From Tupaia tana (Eukaryota; Chordata; Mammalia; Scandentia; Tupaiidae), in NCBI GenBank assembly GCA_026018925.1, contig JAKSZU010000008.1, positions 6,314,415 to 6,378,414 of the forward strand: 64,000 bases of DNA, given 5' to 3'. Positions within the stretch are counted from its first letter, which is position 1. Every line of letters starts with the position of its first letter. Below, piece by piece: positions 43,150 through 53,700 of this stretch. The notes below the pieces were generated by a model that saw only the letters and a program-made list of their open reading frames with translations, had not been told where the DNA came from and made no database searches. The position numbers and the translations under genes are program-made.

Positions 43150-43404
43150 ATATATACATAGTTTTTAAGCTTGCAATAGGGCACATGCCCAGACAGAGAC
43201 AGAAAGAGGCAAAGTGCGAGAGCACCCAGCAGGTGGGTGGACAGCCTCAATCCCTTCTTCTCCATTCTCCTCTCCAATTTTGGGCATGCACACATTCACC
43301 CCTTAGGCGTGTTTCTTCAAGCCACCGGGTTAGAACTCCACCTGCACCACACAATCGGCCACTGGGATCCAGTCGCCTTAACTGCCACACCACCAACTGG
43401 CTCT
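43150..43404 (-). mobile_element. tSINE-O, antisense
   Basis: AGCTTGCAATAGGGCACATG to CACACCACCAACTGGCTC. Target duplication GCTCTTTTTAATAT / CTCCTTTTTAATAT. Confidence 0.8.
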
Positions 43405-44271
43405 CCTTTTTAATATCATCTTAACTCTCCCCTTTGAGGCCCGGTCTGCTCTGGTGTTCCATCTTGGTCCGTGTATGGTGACGCCCTTCAGCAGGAGCTG
43501 TGACGCATTTCAGATGGTTTAGCTGCTCTCAAACCCTAGAATCCTATGACACTGCCCCAATGGTTCTTCCTAGTAATGCCCTTCACTTTGGAATTAACTA
43601 GAAAACGACACGTAATCCCATCTAGATCAACTACAGCCAGGGCTGCTCTGGGTCTTTTCACCTCACCTCAAACGCAAGGGCTGCCTTCGTTCTGTGTCAG
43701 GTCCCAACCGGCTTCTCAATGACAACTACAGAACGAGAGATCAACCACTGTCTGTCCCAGTGCTTAGTGTAAAGGCCTGTCTCCAGGGCGTGAGAGCATA
43801 ATTCTTGTAACGGCAAGTTAGGTAAACAGGCTGACTGGGATGAAACTCGACTCGGATAAGAAATAAAGAACGGGGCCCACAGAGAAGGGTCTGCGGTGGG
43901 GGGCCAGGAGGCCTCCATGCTGTCACGTCGGAGTGCTGCTTCATCTTCAGGGCTTCACTTTTGTATTGTGAGTGCATCTCTCTCAACCCTCCCTCGTCAC
44001 TTCTGCTGCTGGAGTTCAACGACCACAACGTGAACAGAAAGACAGATTCGAAACCCAGAGAAACATACGGCTCTCCTCTTCGCCTGAACAAGGTGACAGC
44101 TCACTGTGGCCATTGGTGCTTCTGCATCTGCTCAGGAGGAAGGAGTTGCTTTCATCCAGCTGAAGCAGCACTGGGGACGAGGACTAGAAAACTCTGCTCC
44201 AGTGGCCAGACGCAGGCTCTGGCTGGGATGCAGGCGCCGCGGGTCTCGCTCTCTGCTCTCAGTGCCACAAG
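43405..44271. other. Unique DNA, no gene seen
   Basis: No repeat recognised. A 211-codon plus-strand frame (43961-44596) starts here but runs through the mariner-like remnant and the 59-bp duplication, so it is unlikely to be a gene. Confidence 0.55.
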
Positions 44272-44390
44272 AAGTCTTCAGAAGCTTGTGGAAAATGTGC
44301 ATGATGAAAGAATTGTGCACGGGTTTCAAAATACGTTGCATAACTTGTACTTTAGTTACGTTTTCCATGAACTTTTTGCAGTACCTTTCT
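44272..44390. mobile_element. Mariner-like MITE remnant
   Basis: GTGGAAAATGTGCATGATGA, TGTGCACGGGTTTCAAAATA and GTTTTCCATGAACTTTTTGC parallel, in the opposite orientation, the better-kept element at 15.5 kb. The terminal repeats are mostly lost. Confidence 0.55.
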
Positions 44391-44450
44391 ATTTCCTACA
44401 GCACCTTTCCAAAGAGCCTGGAAATGCAAGTGCCAGGGTGTCAGGGGCAC

Positions 44451-44568
44451 CCGGGGTCAGATGGCCAATACACAGTGCTGTCTGTCTCCACATGGCCAGT
44501 ATGGTGGCCCCGGGGTCAGATGGCCAACACACAGTGCTGTCTGTCTCCACATGGCCAGTATGGTGGCC
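44451..44568. repeat. 59-bp tandem duplication
   Basis: Two units (44451-44509 and 44510-44568) that differ at a single site seen by eye (CCAATACACAG versus CCAACACACAG). Very recent compared with its surroundings. Confidence 0.95.
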
Positions 44569-44671
44569 CCAGCACAAGAAGCCGTTGAACACTTGACTGT
44601 GACGCAAATTCAGATGTGCTGTAAGTGCCAAGTACACTGGACTTGAAGATGTGAAGTACGTGGAAATGGTA

Positions 44672-44920
44672 AAGTATCTGGTGGTGTGGTGGTTAAGGCA
44701 CTCAACTCCCACACCGCTGACTGTGGTTCTAGCCTTAGACTCGGTGGCTGAAAACCATGCTGAGGACGTGTGCATGCCCAAACTCCCAAGAAGAGGATGC
44801 AGGAAAAGGGATTGCAGTGTGGCCATCCCCACTTGGGGAAAGGATTTCGCACTTTCCCTCTCACTGTCCCTCTCCAGCGAGCACATGTGCCTGATGGCAA
44901 AAATAAAAAAAAAATAAACA
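44672..44920 (+). mobile_element. tSINE-O
   Basis: TCTGGTGGTGTGGTGGTTAA head, GGTTCTAGCCTTAG weak B box, GTGCATGCCCAAACTCCCAA middle, ACTTGGGGAAAGGATTTCGC, GTGCCTGATGGCAAAAATAA tail. Confidence 0.8.
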
Positions 44921-44938
44921 AACACACACAAAACGCTC

Positions 44939-45090
44939 AGGGCCAACAGGTGCTGTGGTGGCCAAGGTACTGGACTCCCACATGACTGTTCGAGTCCCAT
45001 AACCGGCCAATTACTTTCTCACTTTCTTCTGTCTCTTCCTGGTGAGCACACTTGCCCTATAGCAAATTTAAATAATAATAATAAATAAAA
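44939..45090 (+). mobile_element. tSINE-S
   Basis: CAGGGCCAACAGGTGCTGTG head, GTTCGAGTCCCAT B box, ATTACTTTCTCACTTTCTTC, CTTGCCCTATAGCAAATTTA tail. It lacks the middle but keeps the CTATAGCAAA tail, linking the short form to the long one. Confidence 0.8.
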
Positions 45091-45920
45091 TAAAATAAGT
45101 AATTCTTTTAAAATTTTTAAAAATCTCATCAATAATCACTGTATGGATTAGATTTTAAAATATTACTATTTTGGATACATCAAGTTAACATGTCTTTTCT
45201 ATTTTATCTTTTCCTTCTTTGTGATGTGACTAGCAGAAATTTTTAAGTGACCTGTGTAGCTTATATTTGCAGCTCACGTTACATTTCTATTGTCTGACGC
45301 TCATCAAACATTTGTCACAGTGTGCTAAGTAGAGAACGCAGTGAGTGGGCTTATCCAAAAAGACAGGCAAGCTAGATACCCAGTCATCCTTCACCTGAGT
45401 CTACGGGATGTCTGATGAAACCAGATGCTCATCTGACTTCAATCTTCTTTTATTCTTACGTAATAAATCAACTTGGTCCAAGCGGAATCCCGGAGGCATG
45501 GCCACAGAGTTCAAGAAATGCCCCCTTCCATTTGGGAAGAAAGAGGCCCATTTCTGTGGAAAATAAACAAAAGGCCTCTGGTCCCAGCGGGGTTACCCAC
45601 AGTTATTTATCTTCACGTGAAGCTTGTCTTCAGAGACCGCAAGTGGACGGCCTGACCAGTAGTGGACTCCCGACTGCCTCTGGTCTGGGCTCCTGAGGCC
45701 GGGACCGGGCACGCAGCAGCTCTCAGGCGGGCAGGGACTCACCCGCTCACCAGTGGCTGCGAAGCGAGGGCAACGCTGAGACCCACGTGTTCCACTGTGG
45801 TGACGGCTAATATCTAAATCCTTCCTGCACACGGAACAACAGCCAACATCGATCGATACTACTCCTTAAGGATACCATGGCTACTTCGCCATGTCTAGGA
45901 TAATGATGGTTATTGATTTG
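45091..45920. other. Unique DNA, no gene seen
   Basis: No repeat recognised. The frame at 45415-45696 is unrecognised. Confidence 0.5.
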
Positions 45921-46181
45921 GGTTTTTTTTTTTTTTTGAGAGATTTTCGCTATAGGGCGCGTGCGCTCGCCAGACAGACAGAGAGAGACAGAGAGACAGA
46001 AAGAGAGAAATCATCCCCCAGGGGGGATGGTCACGCCGCAATCCCTTCTCCTCCATTCTCCTCTCGGGCATGCACGCACACGTGCCTGGCATGAGTTTTA
46101 AGCCACCGGGTCCGGGACGCGAACTGCGGTCGACTACGTGGGAGTCCAGCGACATAGCCATTACACTAACTGCTGGTTCCC
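45921..46181 (-). mobile_element. tSINE-L, antisense
   Basis: GAGAGATTTTCGCTATAGGG to ACTAACTGCTGGTTCCC. A short deletion removes the CTTGGGCA region. Target duplication ATGATGGTTATTGATTT / CTGATGGCTATTGATTT. Confidence 0.93.
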
Positions 46182-46480
46182 TGATGGCTATTGATTTTTG
46201 AAGCTCAGAAAGTTGTATGTCAATTTTAAACAGCGCTCAAATTCACAAACATGCAAGTGGGAAACAATTGTCAGGAACTCCCTTCTCTTTCCTTTGGCCC
46301 ATTAATACATCCTGTGCAGAAACTTGGACGTCACCTTCAGAGCAAAGCATTGCAATGTGCTCCAAGAAGCCGGCACGAGGCATGGGCATGTCCTTTCCCA
46401 CTCTCTCTCCTTCTGTTTCAATTTAGAGAGTAAAAAAATTGATACCAACCGATACTTTTTTATTTGGAATATATAATTCT
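46182..46480. other. Unique DNA
   Basis: No repeat or gene recognised. Confidence 0.5.
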
Positions 46481-46550
46481 GTATTAGCTTCCTATCTCTG
46501 CTATAATAAATTGCTACCAGTTTAATGGCTTAAAGCAGAAGAATTTATTA
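46481..46550. mobile_element. Old mammalian interspersed repeat, left part
   Basis: CTGTATTAGCTTCCTATCTC, GCTATAATAAATTGCTACCA and GGCTTAAAGCAGAAGAATTT form the start of a familiar old repeat, probably of LTR or DNA-element class. It continues beyond the SINE insert. Confidence 0.6.
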
Positions 46551-46570
46551 TTATTATTATTATTATTATT
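46547..46570. repeat. (ATT)n
   Basis: Eight ATT units at the 3' side of a minus-strand SINE. Confidence 0.9.
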
Positions 46571-46806
46571 GCCAAAGAACCTGTGCTCTTGCCATAGCGA
46601 GAGAGAGAAAGAAAGCACCCTCCAAAGAGACAGGGTCACACCACAGTCCTTCCTCCAGTTCTGCAGCCCATCAGGACTTGGGCCAGGCATGCACCTGTGC
46701 CTGGTACATTTTCCAAGCCACCAAGGCAGGGACTCGAACTGCAGTCAATCATAGAGGATCCAGCTCCCTTTGCACGAGGCTTAAGGGCTAAGCTACGGGG
46801 CTAGCC
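46571..46806 (-). mobile_element. SINE-2 / tSINE-O type, antisense
   Basis: GCCAAAGAACCTGTGCTCTT, GAAAGCACCCTCCAAAGAGA, GGCAGGGACTCGAACTGCAG (good B-box complement), AAGCTACGGGGCTAGCC. It splits the older repeat around it. Confidence 0.72.
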
Positions 46807-47212
46807 AACAGCACAGCTTTATTCCCTTACAGTTCAGGAGGTCAGAACTCCACATTTAGTTTCACTGAGCGAAGTCCGAGGCTCAGTCAGCAGGTTCTTT
46901 CTTCCACAGACTCAGGGGAGAATTGCTTCCCTGCCTTTTCAGCCGCTAGTGGCCACCTCTACTCCTCGGCTTGTGGGCCTTTCCTCCACCTTCTAAGCAC
47001 ACCATCCCGTCTCCACTGCCATCTGACTGTGAGGACTCCTGTCGTCCTGTAATAGGGACCTCTGTGATGCCATGAAGCCCACCTGGATACTCCCCCATCT
47101 CGGGACCCTTCACGTGGTCACACTCATGAAGTGCCTTTTGCCGTTTAGACTCACATCCATCATCCTGGACAGGGCATGGACATTTTAGGGGGGATCATTA
47201 TTTGGCCCACGA
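46807..47212. mobile_element. Old mammalian interspersed repeat, right part
   Basis: CTTTATTCCCTTACAGTTCA, GGAGGTCAGAACTCCACATT, CCTTCTAAGCACACCATCCC, CCTTTTGCCGTTTAGACTCA and CATTATTTGGCCCAC continue the left part in the expected order. Non-coding. Confidence 0.62.
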
Positions 47213-48187
47213 TAAATTCCAAAATGGAATTTTTAAAAGACTATTTAACTTGTTTTTGTGATCATTGAGAGAAGGCACTAAATTTCAACAGCACACCTCC
47301 CTGGACCGAGCAATGGTATAATACAAATTGGACAGGCAGACCCCAAGCTCAGCCCATGAAGCTCTCCCCTGCCTTGGCCTCTTCCTGCCTCCCCTCACTC
47401 CCGCCCCACACATACGCCTTTATGCCAGCTCTCCGCCCTCTCTTAGGCGCTCATGCTAACGTGCTCCTTACCCCTGCCAGCCCATCGCCCTCACCCTTCA
47501 AAGCCCTGCAGTGTATTGTTTATCACTTCTATGACAGGCACATGGTGTTGGAGGAGAAAGGACAACTTCCGATTCTTCTTCAGCTCCTCAGAGTGCTTCA
47601 CTTGGACTTAGCATGTGTGCCTTGAGAATTGTGGAACGTTTTTCCTAGTTCATCACCTTAATGGGTGAAGTAGATTATCAGACAAAAAGCAACGCCTTCC
47701 TCTTCCAGCATGTTCGGTGACAGGGGTCAGACACGCCCGTCCACCTTAATCAAAGCCACCCAAACACAAGGAGCACAGAGGTGCCTGCAGGACAGCCTCT
47801 GAGAGGACACGGGCAGGAGGCACTCCCTGAGCCGGGGTAGGACGCTTAGGTGAGAAATGGAGATCCAGCCCAAGACAGCACGTGTGAGATCCACAAGCAG
47901 CATCAGGGAAGAGGACGAGGCACAGAGCTCCTCAGATTTGCAGGTTTTCATGAAATTTCTTTCAAATCCTGAACACTGACTCAAGTGTGAGAGGAAAGTA
48001 CCCTAGACGGGAGAAAAGCAGCCAGAGTGGAGAAGGCTGGACTCGGTTTCCATTAGCCAGAGTAGAAGGACATTTGAAAATCTGAGCACAGTCTTCGGAA
48101 GAGGGTTGCCTCAGGAACAGAACTGGATTAGCCCTAGGCCAAAGGCTGTTTTAGGCTCTCCGTAACAATCCTTAAAAGCAAGCCTCA
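47213..48187. other. Unique DNA, no gene seen
   Basis: 47340-47640 is C-rich and may be a decayed L2-like 3' end. No gene recognised. Confidence 0.45.
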
Positions 48188-48450
48188 GGGACCAACAGCA
48201 TAATGGCTATGTCGCTGGACTCCCACGTAGTCGACCGCGGTTCGCGTCCCGGACCCGGTGGCTTAAATTCACACCGGGCGCATGTGGGTGCGTGCCCAAG
48301 ATCCCGAGAGGAGAATGGAGGAGAAGGGATTGCAGCGTGGCCATCCCCCCTGGGTGGTAATTTCTCGCTTTCTGTCTCTCTGTCTCTGTCTGGCGAGCGC
48401 ACGCGCCCTATAGCAAAGACCTCTCAAAAAAAAAAAAAAAAAAAAAAAAA
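48188..48450 (+). mobile_element. tSINE-L, head slightly shortened
   Basis: GGGACCAACAGCATAATGGC (a few bases of the head lost before the A box), GGTTCGCGTCCCGG B box, GTGGGTGCGTGCCCAAGATC, CCCCCCTGGGTGG, CCCTATAGCAAAGACCTCTC and a 24-base poly-A. Confidence 0.92.
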
Positions 48451-49470
48451 GAAGGATAAACTCATTAACAGCAGAGATGCTGGAATTAGCAAAATAACTA
48501 TTGTATGCATGTTTCTTATGCTCAAGAATCTAGAGGGTAATGTGAGCATAACAGAGTGAGAAAAGGAAGAGATGAAAAAGAATCACGTAGAACTTCCGTA
48601 GATAAAAATATACAACCTCTGAGATGAAAATTCACTGGGTGGGTATAACTGATACCACTGTCATCATTCCTCACCTTCTCACTCCAATAATTAAACGTAA
48701 GGCATTGGACCGCCTTTGTTTATGAAGACGCAAGCTCTCCGGTGACACACCAAACAGAAAACGCACACTGTTAGTGACGTGTTTAAGCTGGAAGGCCCAG
48801 GCCTTCACAGCGCCATGAAACCTACCCGCACCCCAATGACTCGGACGCGATGCGGCGGAGGAGTGAGGCGCATCTGACTGCGTGTCAAAAACCACGGGTT
48901 TCATTGAAGTCATGATGCGAACAAAGAGTGTCCATTGAACAAGAAGCATTTGGTCTTGGCAAGTGCTATTCGCCTCAATTTGCTTAATTAGATCATACTT
49001 TTAAAACAATTTGTACAGCATAGGATTTAGAAGCCGAATTTCAAAAGATTTAGCAGAAGCCACAATCATGGTTTCAAACAAACCGTCTGCAAGAAATTGT
49101 AGGCTGAAAATAGCAATTAGCAGCCCACAGAAAAAGCTTTAATGGAGTCCATTTCTATCAATTGCGTAACCGTGTAGAACGGCATGGCTGAATCGCTGAT
49201 AACCTAACCTTCGCCAAATTTTTCAGAATGGAAGCAAACTGCCCCCTCTTGTTTATTTCAGAGCTAGACTTCAACTAAAAATTAATCCCAGGTGCAAAAA
49301 TTACTTTGTGTCACTTTGGTGGGGGGCAGTGAGTGGGGGGAGGGAGAGTGGAGCCACAGCCACAGCGGCAGAGCAAGGCTGAGTGCTGGCCTCCCCCTCC
49401 AGCCTCAGCCTCAGACTTTCCGAAAGGGTGGCAGTGCCTGGATGTATGGAATCAGTTCAGTTCGCCACTG
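48451..49470. other. Repeat-poor DNA with candidate conserved tract
   Basis: 48950-49295 is free of recognised repeats and rich in homeodomain-type motifs (TTGCTTAATTAGATC, GCAATTAGCAGC, CTTTAATGGAG, AAAATTAATCC). 49320-49430 is G/C-rich. No coding frame of note. Confidence 0.45.
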
Positions 49471-49479
49471 GCCAGGAGG

Positions 49480-49628
49480 GTGTGTGCACTTACCAGTGAG
49501 AGACAGAGAAAGAGAGAGGGAGAAAGCATCCTGTAAGGGTCATGGCCATGCCACAATCCGTCTCCTCCATTCTCTATCCTTTGGGGATGTGAGTATATAT
49601 GCACGTGCACCTGGTGTGTTTCTTTCTT
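49480..49628 (-). mobile_element. tSINE-O, antisense, tail half (split)
   Basis: GTGTGTGCACTTACCAGTGA, GAGAAAGCATCCTGTAAGGG and GCACGTGCACCTGGTGTGTT are the tail and middle complement. The head lies beyond the short SINE that follows. Confidence 0.72.
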
Positions 49629-49815
49629 TCTTTTTTGTTTTTCTTTTTTTAAAATGTTTTAATTTTATTTATTATTATTATTATTTTTTGAAATTTGCTC
49701 TCTCCAGAGAGAGAGCAAGAGGGAAAGTGAGAAAGTAATCCGCCGGGTCCAGGACTCCATCCATCGACTCTGCAGGAATCCAGCACTCTGACCACGACAC
49801 CACCTGCTGGCTCCT
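49629..49815 (-). mobile_element. tSINE-S, antisense, inserted into tSINE-O
   Basis: Poly-T and (ATT)n, GAAATTTGCTCTCTCCAGAG, AAGTAATCCGCCGGGTCCAG, ACACCACCTGCTGGCTCC. Target duplication GTGTGTTTCTT / GAAGTGTTTCTT. The insertion order is clear: outer older, inner younger. Confidence 0.8.
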
Positions 49816-49909
49816 GAAGTGTTTCTTAAGCCTTGGCCTGGGACTTGACCCATGAAGCCGGTCATATGAGAGCCAAGTCTCTTAACCACCAGGCCATAGG
49901 GCTGGCACG
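49816..49909 (-). mobile_element. tSINE-O, antisense, head half (split)
   Basis: TTCTTAAGCCTTGGCCTGGG, CATATGAGAGCCAAGTCTCT and CCAGGCCATAGGGCTGGC complete the head of the split element. Confidence 0.65.
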
Positions 49910-49921
49910 GTTTATTTTATT

Positions 49922-50181
49922 CTTTTTTTTTTTTTTTTTTGAGAGGTTTTTGCTATAAGGTGCATGCACTCACAAGAGAGACAGAGAGACAGAAAGCGAG
50001 AAATATCATCCCCCAGGGGGGATGGCCACACCGCAATCCCTTCTCCTCCATTCTCCTCTCAGGATCTTGGGCACACATGCACATGCGCCCGGCGTGAGTT
50101 TAAACCACTGGGTCTGGTACTCGAACCGAGGTCGACTACGTGGGAGTTCAGCGACATAGCCATTATGCTATCTTCTGATCC
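49922..50181 (-). mobile_element. tSINE-L, antisense
   Basis: Poly-T, GAGAGGTTTTTGCTATAAGG, to ATGCTATCTTCTGATCC. Target duplication GTTTATTTTATT / GTTTATTTAATT. Confidence 0.9.
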
Positions 50182-50189
50182 TGGCCCTG

Positions 50190-50447
50190 TTTATTTAATT
50201 TTATACATGATAGTGTGCGTGTACACACAACAAAGAGATAGAGAGGAAACATGTGAGAGAGGCCCTCAACGGGCTTTGTCATGCCTAGCTCTGCTTCCCC
50301 TACTGGTCAGGGTCTTGGGCACCTGCGCCCGCACCCAGTGTGTTCCAGGTTGACCAGGCTGGGGGTTGAAGCTCAGGTCACCGTGTGGCTTCCCACACCA
50401 CAGCTCAGGACTCTGCCGACTGCACCGACAGGCTGGGCCTCGAACTT
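50190..50447 (-). mobile_element. SINE-2 type element, antisense
   Basis: TTTTATACATGATAGTGTGC, GAGAGGCCCTCAACGGGCTT, GTCTTGGGCACCTGCGCCCG, GGCTGGGGGTTGAAGCTCAG (B-box complement), GACTGCACCGACAGGCTGGG. One of the clearest members of this group. Confidence 0.7.
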
Positions 50448-51088
50448 TCTCTTAGGCCTTCAGAGCTTCACCAACTACCACTGATTTACTCAGGCCCTGA
50501 AATTCTTCAGCAGCCTGATGTCTCTTCCAATCCGAGGAGGGACGATGTTAGTCAACCACGAGCACCTCCGTCTGGACCTCTCATGCTGTCTGTGCTGACG
50601 GCTCCCCAGCCGTGGGCTCCAGGCGCGGGACACTTCGGAGAGGTTGTGAGAACACGGAAGGGAAGTGCCAGTTCACGATGTCACCCCCCCCCCCCCCCAG
50701 GAAACCGTGAAATCTGTGCCGCGTTTTCCATAAGGTGTGTTTTCCATGATCTTTTTGAAGACTCCCTCATGGTGGAATTAGAAATTCCCTTCCTTCCAGG
50801 GTAAAATGTAAAGCAGAGTAACTATTAATAAAATGGGGAAACTGCAGTACAAACTGAAACCTCCTCACCTAGCGTCTCCCGAAGAGGAGACCTGGATTCA
50901 GACCTCACGGTGACCACCGTTTTCCAAAGTTGTTTGGATTCCTGGTGAAACTTCTTGGTGCCTCCTTCTCCCTCTCCACATGCTGTTGGTTCATTTTCAG
51001 ATATTTTTTGTCACCCAATATAAACGTCAGAAAAGCTGACTGAGGAGACTGATTCTGTCCATTCCAACAATCTGTGCAAGAGAAGTGT
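50448..51088. other. Unique DNA with a C-run
   Basis: Thirteen-base-scale C run at about 50686-50698. GTTTTCCATGATCTTTTTGA at 50740-50760 may be a further mariner-like remnant. No gene. Confidence 0.45.
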
Positions 51089-51225
51089 GGGAAGGCCACA
51101 CAGTGGCACAGTGGTAAAAAAAAAAAAAAAAAAAAAAAAAAAGCGATGTTTTCCCCTGTCTCTCTCTCTGTCTTTCTTGCTCATGGAAGAAATACACAAA
51201 TAAATGAAAGATAAAGGAGAGAAGA
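51089..51225 (+). mobile_element. SINE fragment with internal poly-A
   Basis: GCCACACAGTGGCACAGTGG resembles an A-box region. It runs into 26 A and then CCCCTGTCTCTCTCTCTGTC and GAAGAAATACACAAATAAAT, the tail of the SINE-2 group. Possibly two truncated pieces. Confidence 0.45.
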
Positions 51226-51350
51226 AGGAGCAGGGAGGGGAGAGGAGAGAGGAAAGGAGTTGGAGACCGGAGAGCAGAAGAGGAGAAGGAAGGAGAAGGG
51301 AGGGGAGTGCAGGGGAGGGGAGGGGAGGGGAGAAGGAGAGGGAAAAGAAA
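51226..51350. repeat. Purine-rich (GGGGA/GGAGA)n tract
   Basis: A G-rich strand with AGGGGAGGGGAGGGGAGGGG at about 51313-51332, able to form a G-quadruplex in principle. Minus-strand frames across it are all Ser/Pro/Leu-rich artefacts. Confidence 0.9.
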
Positions 51351-51382
51351 GAAAACAACATACTTTATAAAGTAAAGGTTTG

Positions 51383-51631
51383 ATTTTAGTTTTGCCATAG
51401 GGCATATGCATTTGCCAGAGAGATATAAAGAGACTGAGAGTAGGAAAGCAAGAAACGCCCTCGGGGCGACAATTACCCATACTCCCTCCTTTCCCATCCT
51501 CCTCCCAGGATTTTAGGCATGCACACACATGTACCTGACATATTTTTCAAATCACTGGGTCTGGGACTCAAATCGCACAGTTGGCCATGTGGGATCCAGC
51601 CACCTTAACCACCATGCCATTTGCTGGCCCC
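51383..51631 (-). mobile_element. tSINE-O, antisense
   Basis: TTTTAGTTTTGCCATAGGGC to ATGCCATTTGCTGGCCC. The palindrome is lost to GCCCTCGGGGCG. Confidence 0.8.
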
Positions 51632-51676
51632 AACAATGGATAAATTTTATCCTTAAAATAAAAGTATAAGTTTTTC

Positions 51677-51961
51677 AGGACCAGAAGTTAGCATAATGGC
51701 TATGTCACTGAACTCCCATGTAGTCAACCATGGTTCAAGTCCTGGACCCAGTGGCTTAAACTCACGCCGGGCGCATGTGCGTGCATGCCCAAGATCCCGA
51801 GGGGAGAATGGAGGAGAAGGGATTGTGGCATGGCCATCCCCCCTGGGGGGGGGGTGATTTCTCGCTTTCTGTCTCTATGTCTCTCTGTGTCTTTCTGGGG
51901 AGTGCACGCACCCTGTAGCAAAAACCTCTCAAAAGTAAATAAATCAATCAATAAATAAATA
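51677..51961 (+). mobile_element. tSINE-L, full length
   Basis: CAGGACCAGAAGTTAGCATA head, GGTTCAAGTCCTGG B box, CCCCCCTGGGGGGGGGGTG (expanded palindrome), CCCTGTAGCAAAAACCTCTC tail and an AAAT-rich end. Target duplication AAAAGTATAAGTTTTT / AAAAATATAAGTTTTT. Confidence 0.93.
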
Positions 51962-51984
51962 AAATAAAAATATAAGTTTTTAAA

Positions 51985-52430
51985 ACTTTTATTTATTTAT
52001 TCATTTTTCCCTAGCACAAATACACTGCATACTAGTCCAGTCAAAAATATTCTCATACACATTATCATCAGAGTCCATGCTTTTATACCCTCCTGTCTTA
52101 CCATCTCTGCCATAGACTGCAGACGTCCCGTATGTACTACGTGGGGACAGATAATGCCTCTCTTTCTTTCTCTGGCTTGCTCCGTGTAGCATTAAATCTT
52201 TATCTGTCCACTTTCTACCAAATGCCAGGGTTCCATTACTTTTTACAGGTGAAGAGTATTCCATATGTGACCCACTCTTTCAATCATCCAGCTGTTCTTG
52301 GACATTTGGGTTGATTCCAAAATCTAGGTTTTAATCTCAGACTAGTGTGTCCCTGTACCTACACTAAATCTTTCTTTCAATCCTAAGTAATATAATATTG
52401 TTTCACTGCAACTCATCTTGATCTTGAGAA
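51985..52430 (-). mobile_element. L1 3' UTR-like fragment (minus strand)
   Basis: CATACTAGTCCAGTCAAAAA, ACACATTATCATCAGAGTCC, GGTGAAGAGTATTCCATATG and CATCCAGCTGTTCTTGGACA match the complement of an L1 3' end. Related to the piece at 8.5 kb. Confidence 0.7.
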
Positions 52431-53041
52431 TTGTTGATAATAAAAATGTCTTAGAGAAATTAGTGTTTATTTTAGAGTTGCAAAAATGTGACTAAACCTT
52501 TATGCCTACTAGGGTTATGATTTATGATTAAAATAATTTGTATTTACTAGAATTAACAAAAGCCTTATAATGTCCTTACTTAATTTTAGAACAATCTTCA
52601 CCTTAAATCTGTATGTTTGCTATGTAATTTAGTAGATATTATTTTATTTAGTCCTCAAAACAGCTTCATAAAAAAGATTTAACTCCCTGAAGGAAAAGAT
52701 AAATTATACCTCATGAATGTAATAATGTATATTTTGTGAACATGCTTCATAAATGTAAAGCATTAAAAGCCATGACACAACCCTGATGCCAAAGCAAAGC
52801 TCAGAGGAAAGGAGAATTGTTGAAATAATTAGGATCACCCAAAACTATCAATCTCCTCTCTGCACCAAAAAAACAAACAAACAAACAAACAAAAAAAAAA
52901 AAACTTCATTATCATTTTCATTGAGGAGATTTTAGTCCAGCAATTTGAAAATTGCCTTTAGTCTCCATTCAGTTTTGCCAGTAATCTCCTTCCTCTACTG
53001 ACTATGCCCAATTGACATTTTGAAAGACAGAGTCCATTTTT
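52431..53041. other. AT-rich unique DNA
   Basis: (AAAC)n at 52866-52890 with a poly-A. Possible MIR complement trace at about 52620-52690. No gene. Confidence 0.5.
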
Positions 53042-53096
53042 TCCTTTTTTTGTTTTGTTTTGTTTTGTTTTGTTTTGTTTTGTTTTGTTTTGTTTT
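53042..53096. repeat. (TTTTG)n microsatellite
   Basis: About nine perfect TTTTG units. Confidence 0.95.
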
Positions 53097-53290
53097 ATGA
53101 CAGCACTTACAGAAATATGAATGAGAGAAGTGCCCTTGACGGGGCCTCATCACACCACAATTCCCTCTTCCCAGCTCTCCCAGCTCCTCAGGATCCTGGT
53201 GACCATGTGTAAGCCATGCACTGGGGATCCAAACCCTCGCTCATCCATGTGGTTTCTTGCCGTCTAATGCATTCTGGACTATGCCTCCTG
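53097..53290 (-). mobile_element. SINE-2 type element, antisense
   Basis: ATGACAGCACTTACAGAAAT, GAGAAGTGCCCTTGACGGGG, CAGCTCCTCAGGATCCTGGT, ACTGGGGATCCAAACCC (B-box complement). The TTTTG array is its tail. Confidence 0.6.
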
Positions 53291-53469
53291 GCTGGGCCTC
53301 CACTTTCTCAAAAAGAATATTCCACCTTCAGGTCCACTTGTTCCATCGGTTAAAGAAGACAGACAATGGGCCAAAGACCATAAACAGGACTGCAGGGATC
53401 TTGAAATACATGCACTTGTTCACCAGGTATGGTGATGTCTCACACTCCAGATACTGGTTTCTTCTTAGC

Positions 53470-53700
53470 ATTGGGCATTGCAAATATCTTCATCCAGTTT
53501 ATCATCCATTTTATTGATTTTGTCTGTGTTCATTATAGACATTTTAAATTTTGATACAATAAAATCCATCTATTTTTCCACTTAACATTTTTACTTTGGT
53601 CTCTTTCTAAAGAAATTACTCCTAATTGAAAGTCACAAAGGTATTTTGCTACGTTCTATTTGATTTATAATTTTGTCTTTCACATTTAGAGTTTTAATGT
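53470..53700 (-). mobile_element. L1 ORF2-end fragment (minus strand), probable
   Basis: ATACAATAAAATCCATCTAT, AAAGAAATTACTCCTAATTG and CACATTTAGAGTTTTAATGT resemble the complement of the ORF2 C-terminal region of old L1s. Confidence 0.5.

Noticed and set aside
43961..44596. 211-codon plus-strand frame
   Set aside because: Crosses a mariner-like remnant and a 59-bp tandem duplication. No known domain.
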